Positions 54,017 through 62,896 of a stretch of 64,000 nucleotides of DNA are shown here, piece by piece (the first letter of the stretch is position 1; the number at the start of each line of letters is the position of its first letter). The DNA comes from Campylobacter sp. RM12651. GTDB lineage: Bacteria > Campylobacterota > Campylobacteria > Campylobacterales > Campylobacteraceae. Under the pieces are notes generated by a model, which searched no databases, was not told the DNA's origin, and saw nothing but the letters and a program-made list of their open reading frames with translations. Both the position numbers and the translations under genes were made by a program. The DNA lies in contig NZ_CP059600.1 in assembly GCF_022369475.1 (NCBI RefSeq), positions 682,001 through 746,000 on the forward strand. The letters are read 5' to 3'.

Positions 54017-54032
54017 AAGCAAATCATATTCC
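54017..54032 (-). promoter_or_regulatory. Sigma-54 promoter of flgI
   Basis: On the minus strand GGAATATGATTTGCTT has the GG-N10-GC core of sigma-54 promoters and the Campylobacter-type extension GGAA-N6-TTGCTT. It is 32 bp upstream of the flgI start. It predicts control by RpoN with the FlgSR two-component system, as for other middle flagellar genes. Confidence 0.85.
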
Positions 54033-54115
54033 ATATTTTTTACAAAAACATTAACCAAATACTAAATTAGCTTTTGTAAAATCAGCAGATTACTTTCAAA
54101 TTTTAAGGATAATAA

Positions 54116-54799
54116 ATGCACAATTTATTTTTATTTAGTGATTTTATAGCTGATGACAATAAAGCGATTACTTATTTAATTCATTTCGTTTTAGTTATTG
54201 CAATTATTTTGGTTTTAGCAAAATTAGCAACTTCTAAAATGCAATTAGTTCCAAAAGGTATTCAAAATATTATGGAAATGTTTTTAGATGGTGTTTTATC
54301 TATGGGTAAAGATACTTTAGGCTCAAAGGAAGCAGCTTTAAAATATGTTCCTTTAATCGCTACTCTTGGATTAGTTGTTTTTGTAAGCAATATAATAGGT
54401 ATAATTCCTGGATTTGAAGCTCCTAGTGCTAGTTTAAATTTAACACTTCCTTTAGCAATAATTGTTTTTATATACTATCATTACGAAGGCATAAAAACTC
54501 AAGGATTTTTTAAGTATTTCAAGCATTTTTTTGGTCCTGTTAAAGTGATTGCTCCACTTATGTTTGTTGTTGAAGTGATATCACATTTTTCTCGTATAGT
54601 TTCTTTATCTTTCCGTCTTTTTGGAAATATTAAAGGAGATGATTTATTTTTAGGTGTTATTTTAGCTTTAGTTCCAATCGTAGCTCCGCTTCCACCATAT
54701 TTTCTTTTAACATTTATGGCATTTTTACAATCGTTTGTATTTATGATTTTAACTTATGTATATATAGCTAGTGCTATTGCAATTGATGAGGAGCATTAA
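54116..54799 (+). CDS. atpB: ATP synthase F0 subunit a
   Basis: A 227-residue membrane subunit with five or six helices that forms the proton half-channels. The essential Arg is in [18 protein letters not shown], and the C-terminal helix [28 protein letters not shown] is typical. As in C. jejuni it lies apart from the main atp operon. gatB begins on its last base. Confidence 0.95.
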   Translation: MHNLFLFSDFIADDNKAITYLIHFVLVIAIILVLAKLATSKMQLVPKGIQNIMEMFLDGVLSMGKDTLGSKEAALKYVPLIATLGLVVFVSNIIGIIPGFEAPSASLNLTLPLAIIVFIYYHYEGIKTQGFFKYFKHFFGPVKVIAPLMFVVEVISHFSRIVSLSFRLFGNIKGDDLFLGVILALVPIVAPLPPYFLLTFMAFLQSFVFMILTYVYIASAIAIDEEH

Positions 54800-56217
54800 T
54801 GGAATTTGAAGTAGTTATTGGTTTAGAAGTTCATACTCAGCTTAATACAAAAACTAAGATTTTTTGTTCTTGTGCGACAAGTTTTGGTGAAGTTGCTAAT
54901 ACTAATGTTTGCCCTGTGTGTTTGGCATTGCCTGGAGCTTTACCTGTATTAAATAAAGAAGCTTTACAAAAGGCTATATATTTTGGTAAAGCAATTAACG
55001 CAAAAATTAATGAAGTAAGTATTTTTAATAGAAAAAACTATTTTTATCCTGATTTACCTAAAGCTTATCAAATATCACAATTTGATGTGGCAATAGTTGA
55101 AGGTGGAAAATTAGAAATTGAAGGTGATTTTGGTAAAAAAATAGTAGGAATTACTAGAGCTCACCTTGAAGAAGATGCAGGTAAAAATATTCACGAAAAC
55201 GATAATTCTTTAGTAGATTTAAATCGTGCAGGAACTCCACTACTTGAGATTGTAAGTGAGCCAGATATTAGAAGCGCTGATGAAGCTGTAGCTTATCTTA
55301 AAAAACTTCATTCTATTATAAGATTTTTAGATATTAGTGATGCTAATATGCAAGAAGGCTCTTTTAGATGTGATGTTAATATATCTATTAGACCTAAAGG
55401 CGATAATAAATTTTATACAAGAGTAGAAATTAAGAATTTAAATAGTTTTAAATTTATTCAAAAAGCAATAGAGTATGAGAAAGAACGCCAAATAGCTGCT
55501 TGGATGGATGGTAAGTATGATAGTGAAGTAGTTCAAGAAACAAGATTATTTGATACTACAAGACTTGTTACAAAACCTATGAGAAGTAAAGAAGAAGCTG
55601 CTGAATATAGATATTTTGCAGACCCTGATTTATTACCTGTATTTGCTAGTTCTGATATGGTTAATGTTGTAATTCCTGAACTTGCAGATGAGAAAATATC
55701 TCGTTATGTTAGCGAGTATGGGCTAAAAGAAGATGATGCTAAGGTTTTAGTAAGCTCACTAGAAATGGCTATGTTTTTTGAATATTTAATAAAATCAGGT
55801 TGTTCTCCAAAACTTAGTACAACTTGGTTAAGTGTAGAATTAATGGGTTTATTAAAAGGTGAATTAAATATAACAAATTCTCCTGTGGGAAAAGAAAAAT
55901 TAGCAGATTTGATAAAAGCTATTGAAAATAGTGAAATATCAAATAAAGCAGGCAAAGATGTTTTAGCTTATTTGTTTGAAAACGATATAAGTGTAAGCGA
56001 TGCTATTGATAAACTAGGATTAAAACAAGTTAGTGATGATGGTGCTATTAATGCAATAATAGATGAAATATTATCTAAAAATGCAGATAAAGTAGCTGAA
56101 TATAAGTCAGGTAAAGATAAATTGTTTGGATTTTTTGTAGGACAGACTATGAAAGAAGGCAAAGGAGCTTTTAATCCAAATAAAGTAAATGAGCTTTTAA
56201 AGGCTAAGCTTGGATGA
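54799..56217 (+). CDS. gatB: Aspartyl/glutamyl-tRNA(Asn/Gln) amidotransferase subunit B
   Basis: A 472-residue GatB. N-terminal [21 protein letters not shown] and the zinc-type cysteines in [39 protein letters not shown] and [18 protein letters not shown] are all family hallmarks; the C-terminal YqeY-like tail ends with [17 protein letters not shown]. With GatA and GatC it amidates Glu-tRNA-Gln or Asp-tRNA-Asn. It overlaps atpB by 1 bp and gpsA by 4 bp. Confidence 0.96.
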   Translation: MEFEVVIGLEVHTQLNTKTKIFCSCATSFGEVANTNVCPVCLALPGALPVLNKEALQKAIYFGKAINAKINEVSIFNRKNYFYPDLPKAYQISQFDVAIVEGGKLEIEGDFGKKIVGITRAHLEEDAGKNIHENDNSLVDLNRAGTPLLEIVSEPDIRSADEAVAYLKKLHSIIRFLDISDANMQEGSFRCDVNISIRPKGDNKFYTRVEIKNLNSFKFIQKAIEYEKERQIAAWMDGKYDSEVVQETRLFDTTRLVTKPMRSKEEAAEYRYFADPDLLPVFASSDMVNVVIPELADEKISRYVSEYGLKEDDAKVLVSSLEMAMFFEYLIKSGCSPKLSTTWLSVELMGLLKGELNITNSPVGKEKLADLIKAIENSEISNKAGKDVLAYLFENDISVSDAIDKLGLKQVSDDGAINAIIDEILSKNADKVAEYKSGKDKLFGFFVGQTMKEGKGAFNPNKVNELLKAKLG

Positions 56218-57092
56218 TTAGCGTAATTGGTTCTGGTAAGTGGGGTAGTGCAATAGCTCATGCTATCTCACTTAATAACAAAGTAAATATTTGTTCTTTT
56301 AGTAAAAAATCAGGTGAATATATTGATATAAACGAAGCTAAAAAAAGTAAATATTTAATATTTGCATTAAGTGCTCAAGGAACCTATGATTATCTTAGAG
56401 CTAACTTTAGTAATTTAAATGATAATTATGTATTAATCGCTTCAAAAGGTATTTATCAAGACTTGTTTTTACACGATGTATTTTCTAAGTTTTTTCCAAT
56501 AGAAAATATTAGTGTTTTAACTGGCCCATCTTTTGCAGCAGAAGTTAGTAAAAATTTACCAACAGCACTTGTAATTAGTGGTGTTAATGATAAGTTAAAT
56601 CAAGAATTTGCTAATTTTTTTCCTAGTTTTATAAAGACATACACCGATAATGATGTCGTTGGTGCTGAGATTTGTGGTGCATATAAAAATATTATTGCTA
56701 TTGCTAGTGGAATTTGTGATGGATTAGAATTAGGTAATAATGCAAGAGCTGCTCTTATTTCTCGTGGTCTTATAGAAATTACTAGATTTGGTAAGTTTTT
56801 TGGTGCTAAAGATAATACTTTTCTAGGTTTAAGTGGGGCAGGTGATTTATTTTTAACTGCTAGTTCAACATTATCAAGAAATTACAGAGTGGGATTAATG
56901 CTTGCAAAGGGCTATAATCAAGATGAAATTAAGCAAGAATTAAATGAAGTTGCTGAAGGAATTGATACTACTAAATCAGTTTGTAAAATTGCAAAAACAC
57001 ATAATATATATTGTCCTATTGCTAATGAAATTTTATTAATTTTAAATGGCAAGAATGTAAAAACTAGCTTACAAGATTTATTAAAAAAATGA
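56214..57092 (+). CDS. gpsA: Glycerol-3-phosphate dehydrogenase [NAD(P)+]
   Basis: A 292-residue enzyme that reduces dihydroxyacetone phosphate to sn-glycerol-3-phosphate for phospholipids. N-terminal [23 protein letters not shown]-like [18 protein letters not shown], the catalytic-lysine segment [21 protein letters not shown] and [24 protein letters not shown] are all present. Starts in the gatB stop (ATGA). The order gatB-gpsA is also found in C. jejuni. Confidence 0.95.
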   Translation: MISVIGSGKWGSAIAHAISLNNKVNICSFSKKSGEYIDINEAKKSKYLIFALSAQGTYDYLRANFSNLNDNYVLIASKGIYQDLFLHDVFSKFFPIENISVLTGPSFAAEVSKNLPTALVISGVNDKLNQEFANFFPSFIKTYTDNDVVGAEICGAYKNIIAIASGICDGLELGNNARAALISRGLIEITRFGKFFGAKDNTFLGLSGAGDLFLTASSTLSRNYRVGLMLAKGYNQDEIKQELNEVAEGIDTTKSVCKIAKTHNIYCPIANEILLILNGKNVKTSLQDLLKK

Positions 57093-58078
57093 AAAAATTT
57101 TTAATTATATTATTTGTAAATATTGTATTGTATTCTCAAAATTTATCAAATATAAGCACCCAAAGACTAGCTGGTCAGATGATTATGATAGGTTTTAATG
57201 GAAAAGATATTAAAGAATACAATATAAGAAAATTAGGTCAAGAAGCTAGCCTTGGAAAAGTTGGTGGTATAGTTTTTAGGGCAAATAATTTCACAGATAT
57301 TGAACAGGCAAAAAAATTAGTAAGTAGATTTAAAAATATAGCAATTGTAAATCCATTATTTTTAGGTATTGATTATAAAGATTTAGATAAAAATTATGAT
57401 TTTTTATATTGTAAAGAACCTGATTTTATTAATCAGAATTTAAATATTAATGATGCTAGATTGAATTATCTAAAATCAGCTTTAAATTTAAAAGAATTAG
57501 GACTTAATTTAAATTTAACATTAGGGGTAAATACTAGTATAACTAATGATTTATTAGATAAACTTAGTATCTATGCTAGAGAATACTCTGATGCTTTTAG
57601 GCAAAGTAATATTTTAATAGCAGCTAAAACTTTTCCTGGAGATATGAATAATTCTTCAAGTTTTGTTAAAGATTATAGATTAAGTTTTTTAAAGCCATTT
57701 TATGATTTTACACAAACTAATAAAGTTGATATGATAATGGTTTCAAATAAAATTTATCCTATACTAGACAAAAAACCAGCAAATATGTCTAAGAAAATCA
57801 TTAATATATTAAAAAATGATTTATCATTTAATGGGGTAATAGTAAGTGATGATATCTTAGGTGGTGATTTAGATGGCATAGATTTTAAAGATAGAATAAT
57901 TGATAGTATAAATGCTGGAGTTGATATATTATATTTTGGATTATCTAGGATAAAGTATGGAGATACAGCAAGTTATGTTGTTGATATTATAAGTCAAGCA
58001 GTAGATGATGGCAAAATAAGTAGAAGTAGATTAGAAGAATCTTATATAAAAATTACTTCTTTAAAAGAGAGAATATGA
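57089..58078 (+). CDS. GH3 / NagZ-like protein with degenerate active site
   Basis: A 329-residue protein with a signal peptide ([18 protein letters not shown]) and the fold of glycoside hydrolase family 3 N-terminal domains (NagZ-like): RLAGQMIMIGFNG, LGKVGGIVFRANN, NLTLGVNT, GVIVSDDILGGDLDG (Asp nucleophile position kept) and INAGVDILYFGLS. Two normally invariant elements are altered: the substrate-loop QEGG motif is replaced by YKDLD after FLGID, and KHFPGHG has become KTFPGDM, losing the catalytic His. It may bind muropeptides or glycans without cleaving them. Overlaps gpsA and the next gene by 4 bp each. Confidence 0.72.
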   Translation: MKKFLIILFVNIVLYSQNLSNISTQRLAGQMIMIGFNGKDIKEYNIRKLGQEASLGKVGGIVFRANNFTDIEQAKKLVSRFKNIAIVNPLFLGIDYKDLDKNYDFLYCKEPDFINQNLNINDARLNYLKSALNLKELGLNLNLTLGVNTSITNDLLDKLSIYAREYSDAFRQSNILIAAKTFPGDMNNSSSFVKDYRLSFLKPFYDFTQTNKVDMIMVSNKIYPILDKKPANMSKKIINILKNDLSFNGVIVSDDILGGDLDGIDFKDRIIDSINAGVDILYFGLSRIKYGDTASYVVDIISQAVDDGKISRSRLEESYIKITSLKERI

Positions 58079-58848
58079 TAAAAAAATTATTAGATGAGCA
58101 AAGTGGTATTAAAAATACAATTGATAATTTATATTCACACCCTGACCCATTGCAAGTAGTATATGATAATATTAATAGCAAAGATATAGAATTTATTGCT
58201 TTAATATGCGCTTTATTTGCGTATGGAAATGCTGGTGCTATAGTAAAATTTTTAAAAAAACTTGATTTTACTTTACTTAATAAAAGTGATGAAGAAATAA
58301 GGCAAATAAATCACAAATATAGATTTCAAAACGAAAGAGACGTAGCAGAAATTTTTATTAGTCTAAAAAGATTTAAAGAAAAATCAAGTATAAAAGATTT
58401 TAGTCATAAAATTTATAAAACAAGCAAAAATAATAAAATATTAGAAGTTATTCAAGCTTTAATTGCTGAGATTTATTCATTGAATGATTATAGAAGTGAT
58501 GGGTACGAATTCTTTTTTAGTAAAGTTAATAATACAAGTGCGTATAAAAGATATTGTATGTATTATCGCTGGATGGTAAGAAACGATAATTTAGATTTAG
58601 GTTTGTTTAATGAAATTAGTCCTGCTGATTTACTAATGCCACTTGATACACATACACATAAAATGGGGCTTATGTTAGGGCTTATTAAAAGAAAACAAGC
58701 CGATCAAAAATGTATGCTAGAGCTTAGTAAGGCTTTAAAAAATTTTTGCAATGAAGACCCTTTAAAATATGATTTTGCTTTATATAGAATATCTCAGACT
58801 AATGATGAAAATTCTTTACAAGAATTAATTAAAAATGCCAGAAATTAG
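58075..58848 (+). CDS. DUF2400 (TIGR02757) family protein
   Basis: A 257-residue helical protein of the TIGR02757/DUF2400 family: HPDPLQVVYDNINSKDIEFIALICALFAYGNAGAIVKFLKKL at the N-terminus, MYYRWMVRNDNLDLGLFNEISPADLLMPLDTHTHKMGLMLGL in the middle, and NEDPLKYDFALYRIS near the end. The fold is related to helix-hairpin-helix DNA glycosylases, but no activity is established that I can name. It overlaps its neighbours on both sides (4 and 14 bp), so it is translationally coupled. Confidence 0.82.
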   Translation: MIKKLLDEQSGIKNTIDNLYSHPDPLQVVYDNINSKDIEFIALICALFAYGNAGAIVKFLKKLDFTLLNKSDEEIRQINHKYRFQNERDVAEIFISLKRFKEKSSIKDFSHKIYKTSKNNKILEVIQALIAEIYSLNDYRSDGYEFFFSKVNNTSAYKRYCMYYRWMVRNDNLDLGLFNEISPADLLMPLDTHTHKMGLMLGLIKRKQADQKCMLELSKALKNFCNEDPLKYDFALYRISQTNDENSLQELIKNARN

Positions 58849-59593
58849 TATTATCCAAGAAATTGTAGTTTTAATATCGGCACTATTTGCTGGCTTTATT
58901 GATGCAATTTGCGGCGGTGGAGGGCTTATTATAATACCTATGCTAATTGCTTTTGGTTTAGGAGAACAATTAGCCATTAGCACTCACAAATTTCAAGCAA
59001 TGTTTGCGATGTGTTGTTCGTTTTCAACCCTTTTTAAATATATAGAATTTAAAAAAGTATTTATAGGAATGATTTTTAGCATAATAGGTGGTATTTTAGG
59101 TGCTAGGGTTCTTTTAATAATTAATCCTGAACCATTAAAACCCATTATATTATTTACTCTTTTATTGATTTTTATATATTCTATTTTCAATTCAAAACTA
59201 GGTAGTATTAAAGCTAAGCAAATAATGAGTGAAAAATTATTCTATCCGTTTTTTGGCTTATTAATAGGATTTTATGATGGATTTTTAGGGCCTGCTACAG
59301 GTTCATTTTGGATATTTGCTAGCATTAGTTTAATAGGTCAAGATATTAAACAAGCAAGTATTAATGCTAAAGCTTTATGTATGGCAAGTGGTATGATTTC
59401 TCTTATAATATTTATGATAGATTTTAAGATTTATTATTCACTTGGTCTAAAAATGGCTATGTGTGGTATATTTGGAGCATTTTTAGGTGCTAAATTTGTT
59501 TTAAAATACAAAAGTGATTCTATCAAAAAAATATTTTTAGTTATTGTTTTTATAACTTTACTTAAACTAACTTATGAATATTATTTAAAATAA
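58835..59593 (+). CDS. TSUP (TauE/SafE) family membrane transporter, copy 1
   Basis: A 252-residue membrane protein with about eight helices. The family glycine-rich motif is GFIDAICGGGGLIIIPMLIAFGL with STHKFQ next to it, and the second-half repeat is GFYDGFLGPATGSFWIFASISLIG. TSUP proteins export or import sulfite, sulfonates or small organosulfur anions. It starts within the end of the DUF2400 gene. A second copy follows at 59691. Confidence 0.85.
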   Translation: MPEISIIQEIVVLISALFAGFIDAICGGGGLIIIPMLIAFGLGEQLAISTHKFQAMFAMCCSFSTLFKYIEFKKVFIGMIFSIIGGILGARVLLIINPEPLKPIILFTLLLIFIYSIFNSKLGSIKAKQIMSEKLFYPFFGLLIGFYDGFLGPATGSFWIFASISLIGQDIKQASINAKALCMASGMISLIIFMIDFKIYYSLGLKMAMCGIFGAFLGAKFVLKYKSDSIKKIFLVIVFITLLKLTYEYYLK

Positions 59594-59690
59594 TTTTTAT
59601 TACAAATTATAAAATTTATTTATATAAAAGACTTTTTATAAACTTATTTAGTCTTGTATAATTTAACTAAAATTATTATATAATTTCTTT

Positions 59691-60443
59691 ATGGAATTTA
59701 GTTTATTAGAATATTTTATAGGCTTTTTAGCTTCATTTATTGGTGGTTTTATTGATGCTATTGTGGGTGGTGGCGGACTTGTTACATTGCCTGTGATTTT
59801 AGGACTTGGAGTGCCACCATCTTTAGCCATTGCAACTAGTAAGTTACAAGCTAGCATGGCTGCAGTTTCTGCTGTATTTAGTTTAAGAAAAGAAATAAAA
59901 TTTAAAGAATTAAGACTTGGAATTTTAATAACAGCAATTTTTTCAATTCTTGGAAGTTATGTTTTGCTTTTAATATCTAATGAAGCTATTATGCCACTTA
60001 TTTTAGTTATTTTAATATTAGTATTTATTTATACTATTTTTAAGCCAAATCTAGGGAATATAAACAAAAAAGCTATTTTAAGCACTACTTTATTTTTAAT
60101 AATTTTTGGTGTTATTTTGGGATTTTATGATGGTTTTATAGGACCAGGAACTGGCTCATTTTGGATATTAGCATTTACTTCTTTATTAGGATTTAATCTA
60201 AAGCAAGCATCAATAAATACTAAATTATTAAACACTACAAGCAATGTTTGTTCTTTATGTTTCTTTTTGTGCTTTTATGATGTTTTAATTAAACTTGGTC
60301 TTATTATGGGAGTAGGTGGGATAATAGGTGCTTATTTGGGTGGTAAATGCCTTCTAAAAATTAATATAAATATAATTAGATGGGTTTTTATAATTATTGT
60401 TTTTTGCACTATTTGTAAATTAATATATTCAAATTTCTTTTAG
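59691..60443 (+). CDS. TSUP (TauE/SafE) family membrane transporter, copy 2
   Basis: A 250-residue paralogue of the preceding gene, with the same motifs: GFIDAIVGGGGLVTLPVILGLGVPPSLAIATSKLQ and GFYDGFIGPGTGSFWILAFTSLLG. The two could act as partners or have different substrates. A 97-bp AT-rich gap upstream may contain its own promoter (TATAAT-like hexamers near 59657 and 59678). Its last 15 bp overlap the end of the convergent GNAT gene. Confidence 0.85.
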   Translation: MEFSLLEYFIGFLASFIGGFIDAIVGGGGLVTLPVILGLGVPPSLAIATSKLQASMAAVSAVFSLRKEIKFKELRLGILITAIFSILGSYVLLLISNEAIMPLILVILILVFIYTIFKPNLGNINKKAILSTTLFLIIFGVILGFYDGFIGPGTGSFWILAFTSLLGFNLKQASINTKLLNTTSNVCSLCFFLCFYDVLIKLGLIMGVGGIIGAYLGGKCLLKININIIRWVFIIIVFCTICKLIYSNFF

Positions 60444-60953
60444 CATTTTAAAATAGTTTTCAAATTCTTTACACTCATTTATTACTTTAAAACCATATCT
60501 TTCGTATATTTGTGAAGATTTGGTTATTAGTGTAATTTTGTTATAACCTTTATTTTTTGCTATATTAATTGCATATTCAAGCATTTCTTTTAATATCCCC
60601 ATTTTTCTATAGCTAGGAATTATCGCTACACTATCTATATAAAATTCATCTTTATCGCATTCTTTTATAATCTCATAATTTGAGTTTATATTTTTTAAAT
60701 ATTGCTTTAAAGCGTCATCATTATATTCTCTATCGCCATAAGCACAACAAATTGAAATAATTTGATTGTCTTTTTCATATACAAATAAATTATCAAGACA
60801 AAATCTAGTTTTTTCCTTACCAAAAAAATCATAAAATTTTTCAATTTTCTTTTGATAATTTGTTTCGTTAAAAAAGTTTTCACTAAACTCAGCCATTGCT
60901 AAGTCTAAAATCTCGCAAGCCTTATAATCACTCATTCTAGCAGGTCTAATCAT
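60429..60953 (-). CDS. GNAT-family N-acetyltransferase
   Basis: A 174-residue GNAT protein. The acetyl-CoA site follows the pattern FYIDSVAIIPSYRKMGILKEMLEYAINIAKNKGYNKITLITKSSQIYERYGFKVI, i.e. motif A (R-x-x-G-x) and motif B. The acceptor is not evident. It is on the minus strand between plus-strand genes, converging with the second TSUP gene and divergent from yebC. Confidence 0.85.
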   Translation of the reverse strand: MIRPARMSDYKACEILDLAMAEFSENFFNETNYQKKIEKFYDFFGKEKTRFCLDNLFVYEKDNQIISICCAYGDREYNDDALKQYLKNINSNYEIIKECDKDEFYIDSVAIIPSYRKMGILKEMLEYAINIAKNKGYNKITLITKSSQIYERYGFKVINECKEFENYFKMLKEI

Positions 60954-61008
60954 TAGTTATCCTTGTTTTTGTAAAATCTTAACCAAATTTTAATTATAAG
61001 AGGTGAAT

Positions 61009-61716
61009 ATGGGAAGAGCGTTTGAATACAGACGTGCAGCAAAAGAAGCTCGTTGGGATAAGATGAGTAAGATATTTCCAAAATTAGCAAAAGCTATTGA
61101 AGTTGCAGCAAAAGAAGGTGGAATTGACCCTGAAATGAACGCAAAACTTCGTTCAGCAATAGCAACAGCAAAAGCTCAAAATATGCCAAAAGATAATATT
61201 GACGCGGCATTAAAAAGAGCAGCAGGTAAAGATGGAAACGATATTAAAAGCCTTCATTATGAAGCTAAAGCTAATTACGGAGTGCAAATTATAGTTGAAG
61301 TTGCTACTGATAATACCAATAGAACCGCAGCTAATATAAAAGCTATTTTTAATAAAAACGGAGCTACTCCACTTGTAAATGGTAGTTTAGAATTTTTATT
61401 TTCAAGAAAAAGTGTTTTTGTATGTAAAAAACCTAATATGGATTTAGAAGAATTAGAATTAAGCCTAATTGATTTTGGTTTAGAAGAATTAGAAGATGAA
61501 GAAGAAAATGTAAGAATTATCGGAGCTTATGATAGCTTTAAAGAGCTTAGCACAGGAATTGATGAGCTTAAATTAGAGCTTGTTAGTGGAAGACTTGAAT
61601 ATGTTCCAAACAATCCAATAAGTCTTAGTGAAGAGCAAATCACTGAACTTGAAAAATTATTAGATAAGCTTGAAGAAGATGATGATGTTCAAGCAGTTTA
61701 TACAAATATAGAATAA
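61009..61716 (+). CDS. YebC/PmpR-family protein
   Basis: A YebC/PmpR/TACO1-type protein of about 235 residues: [48 protein letters not shown] is the highly conserved N-terminus, followed by [23 protein letters not shown] and [28 protein letters not shown]. Members are reported as DNA-binding regulators or as factors that relieve ribosome stalling. The ATG at 61009 (AAGAGG upstream) is chosen over the GTG two codons earlier. The cyclophilin gene follows by 9 bp. Confidence 0.93.
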   Translation: MGRAFEYRRAAKEARWDKMSKIFPKLAKAIEVAAKEGGIDPEMNAKLRSAIATAKAQNMPKDNIDAALKRAAGKDGNDIKSLHYEAKANYGVQIIVEVATDNTNRTAANIKAIFNKNGATPLVNGSLEFLFSRKSVFVCKKPNMDLEELELSLIDFGLEELEDEEENVRIIGAYDSFKELSTGIDELKLELVSGRLEYVPNNPISLSEEQITELEKLLDKLEEDDDVQAVYTNIE

Positions 61717-61725
61717 GGAAAAATT

Positions 61726-62193
61726 ATGTTAAAAGTATATGACAATTTTGCAGATTTAGAAAATATTAATGAAGCTATTATTAAGACTAATAAAGGTGAT
61801 ATGAAATTAACTTTATTTAAAGATAGCCCGCAAGCTACTTTAAATTTTGTTCATTTAGCAAAAAATGGATTTTATAATGGTCTAAAATTTCATAGAGTAA
61901 TTCCTAATTTCGTTATTCAAGGTGGTTGTCCTTTAGGCACAGGCACAGGTGGTCCTGGTTGGAATATTAAATGTGAATGTAAAAATCAAGAGCATAAGCA
62001 TTTAAGAGGGACTTTATCTATGGCTCACGCTGGTCGTGATACTGGTGGCTCTCAATTTTTTGTTTGTCATTCAGCACAACCACACTTAGATGGAGTTCAT
62101 ACGATTTTTGGTCAAGTTAATAACGAAGATGGCTTAAAGATTCTTGATAGTATCCGCCAAGGCGATATTATTGAAAGTATTGAAATAAAATAA
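61726..62193 (+). CDS. Cyclophilin-type peptidyl-prolyl cis-trans isomerase
   Basis: A 155-residue cyclophilin without signal peptide, so cytoplasmic. The active-site residues are in [30 protein letters not shown] (Arg of FHRV, Phe of NFVIQGG), [34 protein letters not shown]. It accelerates proline isomerisation during folding. It closes a short run with yebC and is followed by a strong hairpin. Confidence 0.95.
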   Translation: MLKVYDNFADLENINEAIIKTNKGDMKLTLFKDSPQATLNFVHLAKNGFYNGLKFHRVIPNFVIQGGCPLGTGTGGPGWNIKCECKNQEHKHLRGTLSMAHAGRDTGGSQFFVCHSAQPHLDGVHTIFGQVNNEDGLKILDSIRQGDIIESIEIK

Positions 62194-62214
62194 TTTAAAA
62201 TATCTAAGATATGA

Positions 62215-62248
62215 TTCAAATTCTTTAATTTAGGTTAAAGAATTTGAA
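62215..62248. terminator. Terminator after the cyclophilin gene
   Basis: A perfect 14-bp stem (TTCAAATTCTTTAA and its complement) around TTTAGG, 22 bp past the cyclophilin stop. It also lies just beyond the end of the convergent small frame at 62251-62400 and may serve both. Confidence 0.65.
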
Positions 62249-62250
62249 AA

Positions 62251-62400
62251 TTAATTAAATTGATGATTATATTGCTTTTTACGAGGATATAAAAGTTTTT
62301 TGCAGATATTTTTTAAATATCTTTTTATTATATTTTTTTTACTTGTTCTAATACTATTAAATATCATATCAAGCTCTATTCTTTCCTTTTCGGTAATCAC
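62251..62400 (-). CDS. Possible 49-residue basic protein downstream of the HTH gene
   Basis: A short frame with GTG start at 62400, 2 nt after the HTH gene's stop codon, preceded by AAAGGA at a suitable distance. It encodes MITEKERIELDMIFNSIRTSKK and continues very basic (NIIKRYLKNICKKLLYPRKKQ) to a stop at 62251-62253. It ends exactly before the shared hairpin terminator. Composition fits a small nucleic-acid-binding or membrane-associated peptide. No homologue comes to mind; it could be spurious. Confidence 0.4.
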   Translation of the reverse strand: MITEKERIELDMIFNSIRTSKKNIIKRYLKNICKKLLYPRKKQYNHQFN

Positions 62401-62402
62401 TT

Positions 62403-62648
62403 TTAGTCCTTTAATTGTTTTCTTATACGAGACATTAAAAATAATAACTCATCATCATCTAATTCACAAAGCATTGTAAATACAGCTTTTACTGCTTGTG
62501 GTTTAGAATTACCTAAACGCCAGTCTTGATAAGTTCGCATAGGTAATCCTAAACGCTGCGACATTGCTTGCAAAGAAATTTTCTTACCATTTTCTTTACT
62601 CTCTATCGCATTATGTAATAAATTAAATATATCGTTCGTCTCAATCAT
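62403..62648 (-). CDS. Small helix-turn-helix DNA-binding protein
   Basis: An 81-residue protein with a lambda-repressor/XRE-like helix-turn-helix in residues ~24-48 (ISLQAMSQRLGLPMRTYQDWRLGNSKP) and a C-terminal helix that may dimerise (DDDELLFLMSRIRKQLKD). It is likely a small transcription factor. It is divergent from hrcA across 242 bp, and a 49-codon frame follows 2 nt after its stop. Targets are unknown. Confidence 0.72.
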   Translation of the reverse strand: MIETNDIFNLLHNAIESKENGKKISLQAMSQRLGLPMRTYQDWRLGNSKPQAVKAVFTMLCELDDDELLFLMSRIRKQLKD

Positions 62649-62836
62649 TTTTAAATTATACGATTTTAAAAATTAAACTTCGCTAAAACGGAGTTTATAT
62701 TTGTAAAAAAATATAAAAAATACAAAATATCCTTAAATCAATACATTAAAAAATAAAATATATACGAAATAATGTATAAAATATATGGTTAAATAATTTT
62801 ACTAAATTAAGTTGAGTGTATTAGACTAAATAGTTA

Positions 62837-62857
62837 CTTGATAGTTAACAACTCAAG
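62837..62857. promoter_or_regulatory. HAIR (HspR operator) upstream of hrcA
   Basis: CTTGATA-N7-ACTCAAG matches the HspR-associated inverted repeat CTTGAGT-N7-ACTCAAG with a perfect right half and 5 of 7 bases in the left half. It lies directly upstream of a TATAAT box (62861-62866), where a bound HspR would block RNA polymerase. In Campylobacter and Helicobacter HspR represses the hrcA-grpE-dnaK operon. Confidence 0.75.
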
Positions 62858-62860
62858 TGA

Positions 62861-62866
62861 TATAAT
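62861..62866 (+). promoter_or_regulatory. -10 box of the hrcA-grpE promoter
   Basis: TATAAT, preceded by TGA, stands 25-30 bp upstream of the hrcA start and immediately 3' of the HAIR element. In this phylum the -35 region is often poorly conserved, and none is obvious here. Confidence 0.6.
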
Positions 62867-62896
62867 TCGTTTATCAATTTTAAGGTATGAGTGATA

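Noticed and set aside
62820-62870. A CIRCE element upstream of hrcA
   Set aside because: The inverted repeat present matches the HAIR consensus with 7-bp spacing, not TTAGCACTC-N9-GAGTGCTAA.
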